A stretch of 47,237 nucleotides of DNA from an uncultured Synechococcaceae cyanobacterium (GCA_903907855.1 CAIVPT010000272.1:1-47237); one strand, 5' to 3'; shown: positions 34,548-43,302, numbered from the stretch's first letter. Made by a program: numbers and translations. The notes: generated from the sequence alone by a model not told the origin.

Positions 34548-36416
34548 TCAGAGGCTGATATCCCTGGAGAAGGGATCGGTCATCGGCGCGGGGAGTCCCC
34601 CTCCCGGAGCGTCCTCCAGGGACTCGGGCTCGTGGGGCTGGGACTGGGCCTCAGGGGGCGGGGTGGCAAACGCGGGAGCGGGCATCCAGGAGGGCCGATC
34701 GCCAGCCACCGCATCGAAGGTCTCCTCAGGGGCCTCCTCAGGGGCCTCCTCAGAGTCAGAGGGCTCCTCAACGTCAGAGGATTCCTCAGAATCAGAGGCC
34801 TCAACAGCGACCGGAGGGTGGGAATCCTCATCAGCCGGGAGAGGGGAATCCGCCAGAGCTGCGGTGAGTTCCTCCTGGTGGGTGGCAACCGTGGGTTCAG
34901 CCAAGGCCACGGGCCCCTCATCAGCCACAGCCGCCGGCGGAGCCGGCAGGGCGGGCCGCACGAGCCGCGGCGCTGGGGCGCTGCCGCTCAGGCCATGCAT
35001 CCAGCCGCGACGGGCCACCTCGAACAGCACCAGGGCCGTGGCCACAGCGGCGTTGAGGCTCGGGGTGGCACCCCGCAGCGGCACGCGCACCAGCTGGTCG
35101 CAGCTGCGGCGCGTGAGCATCGAGAGGCCCTCCCCCTCCGATCCGGTGACGACCACCAGAGGGCCGCTCAGATCAGCCTCCTCCAGGGTGACGCTGCCTT
35201 CCCCGGCCAGGCCCACCACCCGGTAGCCCTCCTGCTTGAGGGTGTCGAGGGCGCGATTGAGGTTCACCACCCGAGCCACGGGCAGATGTTCCAGGGCGCC
35301 GGCGGCCACCTTCGCCACCGAACCGGTGAGGCCGGCACTGCGACGCTGGGGGAGAACCATGCCGTGGGCACCGAGGGCCTCGGCGCTGCGCACGATCGAA
35401 CCCAGGTTCTGGGGGTCGGTGAGTCCGTCGAGGGCGATCAGGAGGGGAGCTTCCGCCAGTTGGCTACAGCCCTCCATCAATGTGGGGAGATCGAGACTCT
35501 CGGCGGCGGCGGGCTGGAGCACGATCCCCTGGTGCACCGCACCCCCACTGATCTGGCCCAGCCGGGCCCAGGTGACCTCCTCCACAAGCACGCCCGAGGC
35601 CTTGGCCTCGCGCAGCAACTGCAGGAAGCGGGGGCTGAAGCGCATCTCCGGGGTGCACCAGACCCGGTGCACTGGCCGACCACTCTCCAGGGCCGCCAGG
35701 GCGGTGTGACGCCCCCAGATCAGGTCGGTGGCGACATCGGGGGCATGGCTGGCGGCTTCCCCGCGCGACTCAGGTCCGCCGGCATCGGCGAAAACGGCCG
35801 GGCCGGAGCGCTCGCTGCGACGGAGGTCGGGCGGGGCGCCTTCCCGGAGGGGCCGGCGAGGGAAACGGGGCTGGGGGAAGCGGGGCTGGCGGCTGTCGGC
35901 GCCGCGCTCTCCGGAGGGGGAGGGAGAGCGATCGGGCCCGCCGAAGCGGTCCGGCCGACTGAAGCGATCGGGCCGGCCGAAGCGCTCGGGGCGGCCGGGT
36001 CTTGCCGGTCGGGGGAAGCGATCCCCGGTAGCGGGGCGCTCGCCACGGCCGAAGCGGGGCCCCCGCTCCGGGCGATCACCGCGCTCAAAACGGGGGGCAG
36101 AGCGGAAGGGGCGGTCGCCACGCTCACCGCCACGCTCGCCCCCCCGCTCGCCGGGTCGTTCGCCGGGTCGCCCACCAGGCCGCTCGGACGAGCGTGGACC
36201 GGGCCGATCAGCGGGGCGTTCAGGGGAACGCCAGGGCCGTTCGCCCGAGCGCTGCCAGGGGTTCTCACCCCCCGGCTCCCGATCGCGACGGGGGCCGGGC
36301 GGACCAAAGCGGGAGGCACCGGGACGGGGACCCCGCCGACCGGCGGGGCCGTTGCCTGGACCGGGGCGACCACGGTCCGGCCTCGGGTCGAAGCGACGAT
36401 CGGATGGGGGACTCAT
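34548..36416 (-). CDS. rlmB: 23S rRNA 2'-O-methyltransferase, RlmB/TrmH family, with long disordered tails
   Basis: The catalytic core (about residues 230-490) is a SPOUT 2'-O-ribose methyltransferase of the RlmB type, which modifies guanosine 2251 of 23S rRNA. It has the L30e-like substrate-binding part (LIWGRHTALAALESGRPVHR) and the knot motifs ALDGLTDPQNLGSIVRSAEA, VVTGSEGEGLS and VPLRGATPSLNAAVATAL. The N-terminal 230 residues are almost only R, P, G, D, E and F in RP/RFG-type repeats; the C-terminal 130 are acidic (EASDSEESSDVEEPSDSEE). Both tails are predicted disordered. At 622 residues it is more than twice the usual length. mini-RNase III, another rRNA-processing gene, lies just upstream. 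Confidence 0.9.
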   Translation of the reverse strand: MSPPSDRRFDPRPDRGRPGPGNGPAGRRGPRPGASRFGPPGPRRDREPGGENPWQRSGERPWRSPERPADRPGPRSSERPGGRPGERPGERGGERGGERGDRPFRSAPRFERGDRPERGPRFGRGERPATGDRFPRPARPGRPERFGRPDRFSRPDRFGGPDRSPSPSGERGADSRQPRFPQPRFPRRPLREGAPPDLRRSERSGPAVFADAGGPESRGEAASHAPDVATDLIWGRHTALAALESGRPVHRVWCTPEMRFSPRFLQLLREAKASGVLVEEVTWARLGQISGGAVHQGIVLQPAAAESLDLPTLMEGCSQLAEAPLLIALDGLTDPQNLGSIVRSAEALGAHGMVLPQRRSAGLTGSVAKVAAGALEHLPVARVVNLNRALDTLKQEGYRVVGLAGEGSVTLEEADLSGPLVVVTGSEGEGLSMLTRRSCDQLVRVPLRGATPSLNAAVATALVLFEVARRGWMHGLSGSAPAPRLVRPALPAPPAAVADEGPVALAEPTVATHQEELTAALADSPLPADEDSHPPVAVEASDSEESSDVEEPSDSEEAPEEAPEETFDAVAGDRPSWMPAPAFATPPPEAQSQPHEPESLEDAPGGGLPAPMTDPFSRDISL

Positions 36417-36437
36417 GGGCGGGGTGGCGTAGATCCG

Positions 36438-36887
36438 TCAGGGGCTGCTGGGTGGCTGCGGCGTCTCGAGGGCATCGAGCAGCTCGGCAAGCCGCTGCGG
36501 ATCGCGCAGAAACAGCCACCCCAGCATCGTCTCAAATCCCGTGGCCTGCCCATACAGGGCAGGATCGCCGCCCCGGGGTCCGCGGCCGGCCCGGTTGCGG
36601 CCACGCCGCACCAGATCCCGCTCGCCATCGCGCAGCAAGGGCTCGAGCCAGGCGAGGGCCTCCGCCTGGGCGGTGGCCCTCACCCGCCCCACCACGGCCC
36701 GGTGCAGGTCCTGGGGGCGGCCAGGGCGGTGGCACTCTCGGCGCCGCTGGTGCAGTTCCCAAACGGCATCCCCGAGCCAGGCGAGCTGCAGGGGGGGCAG
36801 GTCGGGTGAGGCATCGGTGGGGGCCAGACCGGCCAGCCAGGAGGCGGTGGGCTCAGGCGGCGGAGAGGCTGCCAAGGGCCGTCTCAA
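36438..36887 (-). CDS. mrnC: Mini-ribonuclease 3 (MrnC)
   Basis: MrnC is a dimeric RNase III without an RNA-binding domain; it trims 23S rRNA precursors. The product has LQLAWLGDAVWELHQRRREC (the RNase III signature with the catalytic aspartate), a basic loop DLVRRGRNRAGRGPRGGD, and YGQATGFETMLGWLFL with the second acidic residue of the metal site. The ORF starts at a TTG at 36887, overlapping the STAS stop by 35 bases; a TTG at 36875 is an alternative. Either way the start is unusual and the protein is likely translated by coupling to the STAS gene. Confidence 0.85.
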   Translation of the reverse strand: MRRPLAASPPPEPTASWLAGLAPTDASPDLPPLQLAWLGDAVWELHQRRRECHRPGRPQDLHRAVVGRVRATAQAEALAWLEPLLRDGERDLVRRGRNRAGRGPRGGDPALYGQATGFETMLGWLFLRDPQRLAELLDALETPQPPSSP

Positions 36888-37158
36888 GGTCGGGCTGGAG
36901 GTGCAGAAACTCCTCCAGCCGCACCAGTTTCACGGTCTGGATCACGCGGGCGTTGCCAACCACCTGGAACTGGGTCTTGGCGTCCTTGCACTGTTTGGCG
37001 AGCTGCACCAGGGCGCCCAGGCCGGAGGAATCGAGGAAATCGATGCGGCTGAGGTCGATCACCACCGGCAACCTGTGGGCCTGCAGGTTTTCCTCCACGA
37101 AGCTGGTGAACTGCTTGTCGGAGTAGGCGTCGAGCTGGCCGGTGAAGGCAAACAGCAC
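36853..37158 (-). CDS. STAS-domain anti-anti-sigma factor
   Basis: A 101-residue SpoIIAA-type STAS protein. The signature strand and loop read VVIDLSRIDFLDSSGLGALVQL, shown in part DFLDSSGLGALV, with Ser44 and Ser45 as candidate phosphorylation sites, followed by FQVVGNARVIQTVKLV. Such proteins release a target (sigma factor or enzyme) from an RsbW-type kinase when unphosphorylated; one such kinase is encoded at 5764-6222. The only ordinary start is GTG 37158, giving a protein that begins inside the first strand; the same frame continues upstream with plausible sequence. Confidence 0.85.
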   Translation of the reverse strand: MLFAFTGQLDAYSDKQFTSFVEENLQAHRLPVVIDLSRIDFLDSSGLGALVQLAKQCKDAKTQFQVVGNARVIQTVKLVRLEEFLHLQPDLETALGSLSAA

Positions 37159-37334
37159 GCACGCATCCTGCCGCTCGCAGCCACCCCGCAGGGAGACGGT
37201 CAGTCGCTGCAGTGGAATGGGTGGATGGGTGATGGCTCCAGCCCTCGCTTGAGGTCGTCGCGTGGAAGTGTAGGGAGGGGCTCCGGCACTGGCACGGGCG
37301 CAACGAAACCTTCCGCTGCCCTTCCAGAAGATGC

Positions 37335-38519
37335 TCAGCGACGTCGGGCGGCCATCAGGGCCACGAAGCGGGCGAAGTGGTGATCGGCATCGTGGGGGCC
37401 CGGACTGGCCTCCGGGTGGTACTGCACACCGAAGACCGGCTGGTGCCGCATTTCCAGACCCGCCACCGTGCGGTCGTTGAGGTTGTGGTGGGAGATCCGC
37501 ACCCGCTCCTGGGGCAGGGAGGCGGCATCCAGGGCAAAGCCGTGGTTCTGGCTGGTGATCTCCACGGATCCCGGGGAGCCGCAGGGATGGTTGAGGCCCC
37601 GGTGGCCATACCCGAGCTTGAAGGTGCGGCCGCCCAGGGCCAATCCAAGGATCTGGTGCCCCAGGCAGATCCCGAACAGCGGCAGATTGCCCTGATCGAT
37701 GAGATCGACCGCCAGGGCGATGCCGCTGTGCACCGCCGACGGATCTCCGGGGCCGTTGGAGAGAAAAACCCCTTCCGGCTCCTGACGGAGCACGTCCTGG
37801 AGGTCGCTGCCGGCCGGCAGCACGGTGACCTCACAGCCGTGGGCCACCAACCGCTCAAGAATCGCCCGCTTGATGCCGAAATCAATGGCGACCACGCGAT
37901 AGGGACGCTGCGGTTGGGCCTGGGGCCTGGCGTCAAAGTCGGCCGGGCAGAGGGAGGTCCAGCGGTAGGGCTCGGCGGTGCTGACCCCCTCCGCCAGGTT
38001 GAGGCCATCCATGGACGGGGCGGAGCGCACACGCTCCAGCAGGGCCGCCGGGGTGGTGCCGTCGCTGGCGATGGCCCCATTCATGGCGCCTCCCTCCCGC
38101 AGGTGGCGCACCAGGGCCCGGGTGTCGATCCCCTCGATCCCCACCACGCCATGGCGCTGCAGCCAGGGCTCGAACTCCTCCTCGCTGCGCCAGCTGCTGG
38201 CCACCGGCGACAGCCGCCGGGCGATCAGGCCGCGGGCGTGGGGTGCGTTGGCTTCCTGGTCCTGGCTGTTGACGCCGGTGTTTCCGAGCTCGGGATAGGT
38301 GAAGGTGACGAGCTGACCGGCGTAGCTGGGGTCGGTGAGCACCTCCTGGTAACCGGTCATCCCTGTGTTGAAGACCACCTCGCCGAGGGCGACACCACGG
38401 GCACCGCAGGGGCGGCCCCGCAGCACCAGGCCATCGGCGAGCACCAGCACGGCCTCCGCCGCAGGATCGGGGTGGGGGGAATTCGGGGTCAACGGCGCTG
38501 GATCACCTGGGGGGATCAT
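37335..38519 (-). CDS. carA: Carbamoyl-phosphate synthase small subunit
   Basis: CarA hydrolyses glutamine and channels ammonia to CarB for carbamoyl phosphate, used in arginine and pyrimidine synthesis. The 394-residue product has the N-terminal CPSase small domain ([36 protein letters not shown]) and a class I glutamine amidotransferase domain with the nucleophile in [13 protein letters not shown] and the His/Glu pair in [13 protein letters not shown]. The ATG lies in an ATGA overlap with the trpD stop. The first 20 residues are a proline-rich extension. carB is not in the window. Confidence 0.96.
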   Translation of the reverse strand: MIPPGDPAPLTPNSPHPDPAAEAVLVLADGLVLRGRPCGARGVALGEVVFNTGMTGYQEVLTDPSYAGQLVTFTYPELGNTGVNSQDQEANAPHARGLIARRLSPVASSWRSEEEFEPWLQRHGVVGIEGIDTRALVRHLREGGAMNGAIASDGTTPAALLERVRSAPSMDGLNLAEGVSTAEPYRWTSLCPADFDARPQAQPQRPYRVVAIDFGIKRAILERLVAHGCEVTVLPAGSDLQDVLRQEPEGVFLSNGPGDPSAVHSGIALAVDLIDQGNLPLFGICLGHQILGLALGGRTFKLGYGHRGLNHPCGSPGSVEITSQNHGFALDAASLPQERVRISHHNLNDRTVAGLEMRHQPVFGVQYHPEASPGPHDADHHFARFVALMAARRR

Positions 38520-39598
38520 CCCGCAGCACCCGATCCCGCCGGGGCCGCGGCGCTGTCATCGGCCCGCAGGAAGCTGGCTAGCCCGTTCAGCCGTTGCCAG
38601 GGGAGCCCCTGGGCCAGGGCCTCGCGGGCCTGGGCCAGCCCCTCGGCCACAGAGCCCGCCCGCCCGGCCACCCAGAGCACCAGGGCGCTGTTGAGCGCCA
38701 CCACATCGCGCTGGGGATCGGTGCCCCCCCCCTGCAACACCGCCTCGAGGATGGCGCGGTTCTCCGCGAGCCCGCCTCCGCAGATCGCCTCCATCGGCGC
38801 CGGCTGCAGGCCGAGGGCCCAGGGGTCGAGCACCTCGCGCCGCAGGCTGCCGTTCTCGAGCACCCGCAGCTCGCTGGGGCCGGAGAGGGTGGCCTCATCG
38901 AGGCCCCCATGGCCATGGACCACCACCGCGCGCCCCTGATCCAGCCGACAGAGGGCCTCCGCCATCGGATCGAGCAGGTCGGGGCGGGCCACGCCGAGCA
39001 CATGGCTCTCAGGCCGCAGGGGGTTCACCAGCGGACCCAGCAGGTTGAACACGGTGCGCACTCCAAGGGTGCGGCGCACCGGCGCCAGCCCCGCGAGGGC
39101 GGGATGCCAGCCCGGGGCAAAGAGAAAGGTGACCCCCACCGCCGGCAGGGCCGCCAGGGCGCGGGCGGTGGGGGCCTGCAGGTCGACCCCGAGGGCTTCG
39201 AGGACATCGGCCGAGCCGACGCGGCCGCTGGCGCTGCGGTTCCCGTGCTTGGCCACCGTGGCCCCGCAGGCGGCGGCGGTGAAGGCCACGGCGGTGCTGA
39301 TGTTGAAGCTGTCCACCCCCGCGCCACCGGTGCCGCAGGTATCCACCAGCGGCAGGGGAGGCCGCTCCCCGGGCAGGGCGCAGGCCTGGCGAAGCTCGGC
39401 GGCCATCGCCGCCAGCTCCTCGCCGTTGACACCCTTGCAGCGCAGGGCGGTGAGCAGGGCGGCGGTGAGCAGGGGATCCACCTCCCCCGCCAGCCAGGCG
39501 CGCATCAGGGCGCCGGCGCTGGCGGTGTCGAGGGGGTGGCCCTGGATGAGCGGCTCCAGCAGCGCGGGGCCGGAGAGGGGGAAAGCGGAGGAGCTCAT
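38516..39598 (-). CDS. trpD: Anthranilate phosphoribosyltransferase TrpD
   Basis: TrpD joins anthranilate to PRPP in tryptophan synthesis. The 360-residue product shows [26 protein letters not shown] (PRPP binding, shown in part as [17 protein letters not shown]), [24 protein letters not shown]-type residues ([20 protein letters not shown]), [10 protein letters not shown] and [15 protein letters not shown]. The length is usual with a short C-terminal tail. It overlaps carA by four bases. A strong terminator-like hairpin lies 28 bases upstream of its ATG. Confidence 0.96.
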   Translation of the reverse strand: MSSSAFPLSGPALLEPLIQGHPLDTASAGALMRAWLAGEVDPLLTAALLTALRCKGVNGEELAAMAAELRQACALPGERPPLPLVDTCGTGGAGVDSFNISTAVAFTAAACGATVAKHGNRSASGRVGSADVLEALGVDLQAPTARALAALPAVGVTFLFAPGWHPALAGLAPVRRTLGVRTVFNLLGPLVNPLRPESHVLGVARPDLLDPMAEALCRLDQGRAVVVHGHGGLDEATLSGPSELRVLENGSLRREVLDPWALGLQPAPMEAICGGGLAENRAILEAVLQGGGTDPQRDVVALNSALVLWVAGRAGSVAEGLAQAREALAQGLPWQRLNGLASFLRADDSAAAPAGSGAAG

Positions 39599-39625
39599 CG
39601 GGGCAGACGGGCCGAAAGCGGGCAG

Positions 39626-39655
39626 AAAAAAGCCCGGGTGCAGGGCACGCCGGGC
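39626..39655 (-). terminator. Intrinsic terminator just upstream of trpD
   Basis: Read on the minus strand, GCCCGG and CCGGGC form a six-base stem, continued past one bulged base by GTGC/GCAC around a CCT loop; six U residues follow directly (A-run at 39626-39631). It ends the transcript of the DUF3288 gene or works as an attenuator of trpD-carA. Confidence 0.8.
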
Positions 39656-39656
39656 C

Positions 39657-39685
39657 GGGTGATGGGGACCTGTCCACTATCACCC
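39657..39685. repeat. Inverted repeat preceding the terminator
   Basis: GGGTGAT (39657-39663) and ATCACCC (39679-39685) are perfect seven-base arms; after one bulged base and one mismatch a further GGA/TCC stretch pairs inside, leaving a four-base loop. It lies one base upstream (minus strand) of the terminator and could be a second hairpin of a leader. Confidence 0.75.
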
Positions 39686-39723
39686 GAAGCGGGCCGATCT
39701 GGCGATCCCCGGTGAGGGGTTGC

Positions 39724-40053
39724 TCAGGGCGTTTCTTCGCCAGCCGTGTCGAAACCCGAGCCCACCGCCTCCGCCGCCGCCGCCTGACCGGGGCGGAAAC
39801 CGGCCGCCCAGAGGGAGCGGGTGCGCTGCTGGAGCGTGGGGCGATCGACGTGCCAAAGGCGCAGCACCCGCTCCAGGTCGTCGCGCAGGTCGCTGGCGCC
39901 GGGGAAGCCGTCGTAGCGGTGCAGCAGGCGGGCGGCATCGACCAGGTGCTGGTCGCCAGGGCTCTCGGTGGCGAGCAATCCGTCGATCACGAGCCGGTCG
40001 CTGGCATGCAGGGGATGGCTCTGCTCCGGCGGGCTCTCGGGCATCGGGGGCAT
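39724..40053 (-). CDS. DUF3288 family protein
   Basis: A 109-residue soluble protein with the marks of DUF3288, a cyanobacterial family of unknown function: QSHPLHASDRLVIDGLLA, DQHLVDAARLLHRYDGFPGA and DLRDDLERVLRLWHVDRPTLQQRTR, shown in parts. The C-terminal 20 residues are alanine-rich. The ATG at 40053 is used; a second ATG is three codons inside. It is divergent from the ABC exporter (47-base gap) and is followed by the terminator at 39626-39655. Confidence 0.82.
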   Translation of the reverse strand: MPPMPESPPEQSHPLHASDRLVIDGLLATESPGDQHLVDAARLLHRYDGFPGASDLRDDLERVLRLWHVDRPTLQQRTRSLWAAGFRPGQAAAAEAVGSGFDTAGEETP

Positions 40054-40100
40054 TGTGCTGCGGCGTAGGTTAAGCGCGCCCTGCCACCGGCTCTCCCGCC

Positions 40101-41846
40101 ATGAGCGCCCTGCGGCTCGACCTGATCCGGCGCTACCTCCGGCCCCACCGCCGTGCCGTGATCCTCGGGGTTGTGGCCCTGGTAGTGGTCAACCTGCTCG
40201 GGGTCGCGATCCCGCTGCTGGTGGAACGGGTGATCAATGAGCTCCGGCCGGGCTTCTCCCTGCGCACCGTGCTGAGCCAGGGGTTGGTGCTGGTGGTCCT
40301 GGCCACGGTGATGGGGGCGGTGCGGCTGGGCTCCCGCATGCTCGTGTTTGGCGTGGGCCGGCAGGTGGAGGCCGATCTCAAGCAGAAGATCTTCGACCAC
40401 CTCCTCGGCCAGGAGCCGGGTTGGGTGCAAACCATGGGCAGCGGCGAGGTGATCAGCCGCGCCACCAGCGACGTGGAGCAGGTGCGGCGGCTGATGGGCT
40501 TCGCCGTGCTCAGCCTCACGAACACCGTGCTGGCCTACGCCCTCACCCTGCCCGCGATGCTCTGGATCGACCCGGGCCTGACGGTGGCGGCGCTGGCGCT
40601 CTACCCGGTGATGCTCGTGGTGGTGCGTCTGTTCGGCGGGCGGATGATGCGCCAGCAACGGCGCCAGCAGGAGGCCCTGGCCTCCCTGAGCGACCTGGTG
40701 CAGGAAGATCTCTCGGGCATCGGCGCCATCAAGATCTACGGCCAGGAGAGCACGGAGGAGTCGGCCTTCGCCGCCCTCAACCGCGGCTACCGCGACACCG
40801 CCCTGCAACTGGCCCGTACCCGCAGCAGCCTCTTCCCCCTTCTCGAGGGCATCTCCTCGATGAGCCTGCTGGTGCTGCTTGCGATGGGGGCCGGGCAGAT
40901 CGAAGCGGGTCGCCTGAGCATCGGCGGGCTTGTGGCCCTGATCCTTTACGTGGAGCGGCTGGTGTTCCCCACCGCCCTGCTCGGCTTCACCCTCAACACC
41001 TTCCAAACGGGCCAGGTGAGCCTGGAGCGGGTGGAGCAGCTCCTGAGCCGTCGCCCCCTGATCGTCTCGCCACCCCATCCCGTTGCCCCAGCGGCCCGTC
41101 CCCGTGGTGCGGTGGAGGCCGTTGGCCTCACGGTTCAGTACCCGGGGGCCCGGCGCCCCTCCCTCGACGGCCTGCGCTTTCGCCTCGAACCTGGGGAACT
41201 GGTGGCGGTGGTGGGTCCGGTGGGTTGCGGCAAGACCACCCTGGCCCGGGCCCTGGGTCGGATGGTGGAGGTGCCCCCCGGGCAACTGCTGATCGATGGC
41301 GTTGATGTAACGGCGATGGGGCTGGAGGACCTGCGCCGCCAGGTGGCCCTGGTGCCCCAGGAGGGCTATCTCTTCACCGCCACCCTGGCGGACAACCTGC
41401 GCTACGGGGATCCCGGCGCCCCGATGGAGCGGGTGGAGGAGGCCGCACGGCAGGCCCGGCTCGAGGGCGACATCCGCGGCTTTCCCGAGGGTTACGGCAC
41501 CCTGGTGGGCGAACGGGGCATCACCCTCAGCGGCGGGCAGCGCCAGCGCGCCGCCCTCGGGCGGGCCCTGCTGGTGGAGGCGCCGCTGCTGGTGCTCGAC
41601 GATGCCCTGGCCAGCGTGGACAACGCCACGGCGGCGGCCATCCTGCGTACGGTGCGCGATCAAGGGGAGCGTTCGGTGCTGATGATCAGCCACCAGCTCT
41701 CCGCTGCCGCCGCCTGCGATCGCATCCTGGTGCTGGAGAACGGGCGGCTGGTGCAGCAAGGCCACCACAACGAACTGGTGCGGCAGGAGGGTGCCTACCG
41801 GCGCCTGTGGGAGCGGGAGGAAGCTAAGCGCCTGCAGACGGCCTGA
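40101..41846 (+). CDS. ABC exporter, fused permease and ATPase (type IV/MDR-like)
   Basis: A 581-residue half-transporter that works as a dimer. Six helices occupy about 1-320 (VILGVVALVVVNLLGVAIPLLV, MLWIDPGLTVAALALYPVML in part), with the coupling segment YGQESTEESAF. The ATPase domain has Walker A GPVGCGKTT, the Q-loop LVPQEGYLF, the signature LSGGQRQR, Walker B LLVLDDALASVD and the H-loop ISHQLS. The residue after the Walker B aspartate is Asp instead of the usual catalytic Glu, as in one half of some heterodimeric exporters such as MdlA/B types. That hints at a partner encoded elsewhere. Substrate unknown. Confidence 0.92.
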   Translation: MSALRLDLIRRYLRPHRRAVILGVVALVVVNLLGVAIPLLVERVINELRPGFSLRTVLSQGLVLVVLATVMGAVRLGSRMLVFGVGRQVEADLKQKIFDHLLGQEPGWVQTMGSGEVISRATSDVEQVRRLMGFAVLSLTNTVLAYALTLPAMLWIDPGLTVAALALYPVMLVVVRLFGGRMMRQQRRQQEALASLSDLVQEDLSGIGAIKIYGQESTEESAFAALNRGYRDTALQLARTRSSLFPLLEGISSMSLLVLLAMGAGQIEAGRLSIGGLVALILYVERLVFPTALLGFTLNTFQTGQVSLERVEQLLSRRPLIVSPPHPVAPAARPRGAVEAVGLTVQYPGARRPSLDGLRFRLEPGELVAVVGPVGCGKTTLARALGRMVEVPPGQLLIDGVDVTAMGLEDLRRQVALVPQEGYLFTATLADNLRYGDPGAPMERVEEAARQARLEGDIRGFPEGYGTLVGERGITLSGGQRQRAALGRALLVEAPLLVLDDALASVDNATAAAILRTVRDQGERSVLMISHQLSAAAACDRILVLENGRLVQQGHHNELVRQEGAYRRLWEREEAKRLQTA

Positions 41847-41945
41847 ATAATGTTGCGGGATCGCTCCGATTCCCCGCCAGCGGCCGTCGCCCGGGCTTAG
41901 CTGAGGGCACTGCATGCCCGCGGCTTCGCTCCGCGTTGTTGCTCC

Positions 41946-42209
41946 ATGGAAGCCGGCAAGCCCTACAACCTGCGCTGCACTCTCACCTTCGGCGATATCT
42001 ACGGCCAGATCCTGATCTGGATGCTCGTGATCTTTGTCAGCCTGGCGGCCGGCCTGGCGCTGATGGGGGCCAGCAAACCCATGTTCGCCCTGGTGGGGGT
42101 GGGGTTGATCCTGGTGCTCTCGCTTCCCTTCCTCCTTTTTGCCTTCACCACCACCCTGCTGAACCACATCGCCCTGGTGCCGGGCTCGGAGTCGGAGCGG
42201 ACTGCCTAG
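41946..42209 (+). CDS. Small two-helix membrane protein
   Basis: An 87-residue protein with a polar N-terminus (MEAGKPYNLRCTLTFGDIYGQ) shown in part, and two hydrophobic helices, ILIWMLVIFVSLAAGLALM and LVGVGLILVLSLPFLLFAF. I recall similar small proteins in other Synechococcus but no function. The clear membrane topology and an ATG start support a real gene. msrA starts 12 bases downstream, so the two may be cotranscribed. Confidence 0.7.
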   Translation: MEAGKPYNLRCTLTFGDIYGQILIWMLVIFVSLAAGLALMGASKPMFALVGVGLILVLSLPFLLFAFTTTLLNHIALVPGSESERTA

Positions 42210-42221
42210 GCTCCGGCCCAG

Positions 42222-42950
42222 TTGCCGTCGACCGCGGTGTTCGGACGATTCCAGACAGGCGCCCCGGCGCTGCGCGATCCCGCCTCCCTAACCCACGTGG
42301 TGCTCGGCACCCCTCTGCTGGCGCTCCCCGGCCCCGGACAGGCTGAGGTGCTCTTCGGATGCGGTTGCTTCTGGGGTGCGGAGAAGGGCTTCTGGCGGTT
42401 ACCGGGTGTGGTCACCACAGCGGTGGGCTACGCGGGCGGAACGATGGCCGATCCCTCCTACGAGCAGGTCTGCAGCGGTCGTACAGGGCACTCCGAGGTG
42501 GTGCGTGTGGTGTGGGACACCGCCCGCGTCTCGTTCGGCGAGCTTCTCAAGCTTTTCTGGGAGTGCCACGACCCCACCCAGGGGGATCGTCAGGGCAACG
42601 ATCGCGGCAGCCAGTACCGCTCGGCGATCTTCGTGAACGAGGCCTCGCTTCTGCGCGACGCCGAGCGCAGCCGCGAGGCTTACCAACTGGTCCTGCAGGG
42701 GCGGGGATTCGGGCCGATCACCACCGAGATCGCCCAGGGGCGCCCCTTCTTCGCCGCCGAGCCGTACCACCAGCAGTACCTGGCCAAACCAGGAAGCCGG
42801 CCCTACTGTTCTGCCCAGCCCACCGGCGTGCCCCTGCCGGAGATCGAGGGATTCGCCCCGCTGCTGCCTGCCTCCGTCTGGGATGCCTACGACTGGTCGA
42901 TTCCGCACTGCATTCTCCGGGGTGACAACGGCCCGATCCCGTTGCCCTGA
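42222..42950 (+). CDS. msrA: Peptide-methionine (S)-S-oxide reductase MsrA
   Basis: MsrA repairs oxidised methionine using thioredoxin. The 242-residue product has the catalytic motif FGCGCFWGAEKGF (normally GCFWG), then YAGGTMADPSYEQVCSGRTGHSE, FWECHDPTQGDRQGNDRGSQYRS (shown in part: HDPTQGDRQGNDRGSQYRS), and AEPYHQQYL. The N-terminal 40 residues are a variable extension. The likely start is TTG 42222; no ATG is available in frame. The C-terminal part (FAPLLPASVWDAYDWSIPH) is longer than in short MsrA forms. Confidence 0.92.
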   Translation: MPSTAVFGRFQTGAPALRDPASLTHVVLGTPLLALPGPGQAEVLFGCGCFWGAEKGFWRLPGVVTTAVGYAGGTMADPSYEQVCSGRTGHSEVVRVVWDTARVSFGELLKLFWECHDPTQGDRQGNDRGSQYRSAIFVNEASLLRDAERSREAYQLVLQGRGFGPITTEIAQGRPFFAAEPYHQQYLAKPGSRPYCSAQPTGVPLPEIEGFAPLLPASVWDAYDWSIPHCILRGDNGPIPLP

Positions 42951-42975
42951 GCTCCGCTCTCCTGGCGCGGCCCTG

Positions 42976-43302
42976 ATGGTGCTTGCCACCACCCTGACCA
43001 CGGCGCTGCCGTCCTCGGCCATCGCCTGGCCCACCACGGCGATGGGCTCCCCCTGGTGGGAGAACTACGAACGGCGCGATACCTTCCGCTGCCCCGACCA
43101 GCGAACCCTGGTGCTGGAGCGAAACGACAGCCAGGCCTCTCTCCTGAGCGGTCGGGTGCGCTCCACCTTCTTTCGCGAGCCCAGCGACGCGCCAGGGCTC
43201 CGCTATCAGAGCGGGCGCCTGCGGCTGATCCTGGAGGGCGATGCCCTCACCCTGGAAGAATTGCCCCAACGCCTGACCTGCGTCCGCACGGAGGAGGTAT
43301 GA
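42976..43302 (+). CDS. Secreted protein of unknown function
   Basis: A 108-residue protein starting at ATG 42976 with a weak signal peptide (VLATTLTTALPSSAIA) and a mature part containing MGSPWWENYERRDTFRCPDQ, SLLSGRVRSTFF and GLRYQSGRLRLILEGDALTLEEL. Two cysteines (FRCPDQ, LTCVR) could form a disulfide. The pattern resembles a small beta-barrel lipocalin-like or MliC-like periplasmic domain, but this is only impression. It overlaps the next gene by ATGA. Confidence 0.65.
   Translation: MVLATTLTTALPSSAIAWPTTAMGSPWWENYERRDTFRCPDQRTLVLERNDSQASLLSGRVRSTFFREPSDAPGLRYQSGRLRLILEGDALTLEELPQRLTCVRTEEV

Noticed and set aside
34700-34830. Short direct repeats in the rlmB 3' part
   Set aside because: They encode acidic Ser/Glu repeats in frame and are explained by the protein.
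34437-36809. 790-codon plus-strand ORF opposite rlmB and mini-RNase III
   Set aside because: Antisense shadow of the Arg/Gly repeats in rlmB; no domain or conserved motif.
37159-37334. 139-codon alternative ORF covering the STAS upstream region
   Set aside because: It is out of frame with the conserved STAS domain and has no recognisable domain of its own.
39987-42167. 726-codon minus-strand ORF opposite the ABC exporter
   Set aside because: The exporter on the plus strand has every ABC motif; the antisense frame is His/Gln/Gly-rich filler.
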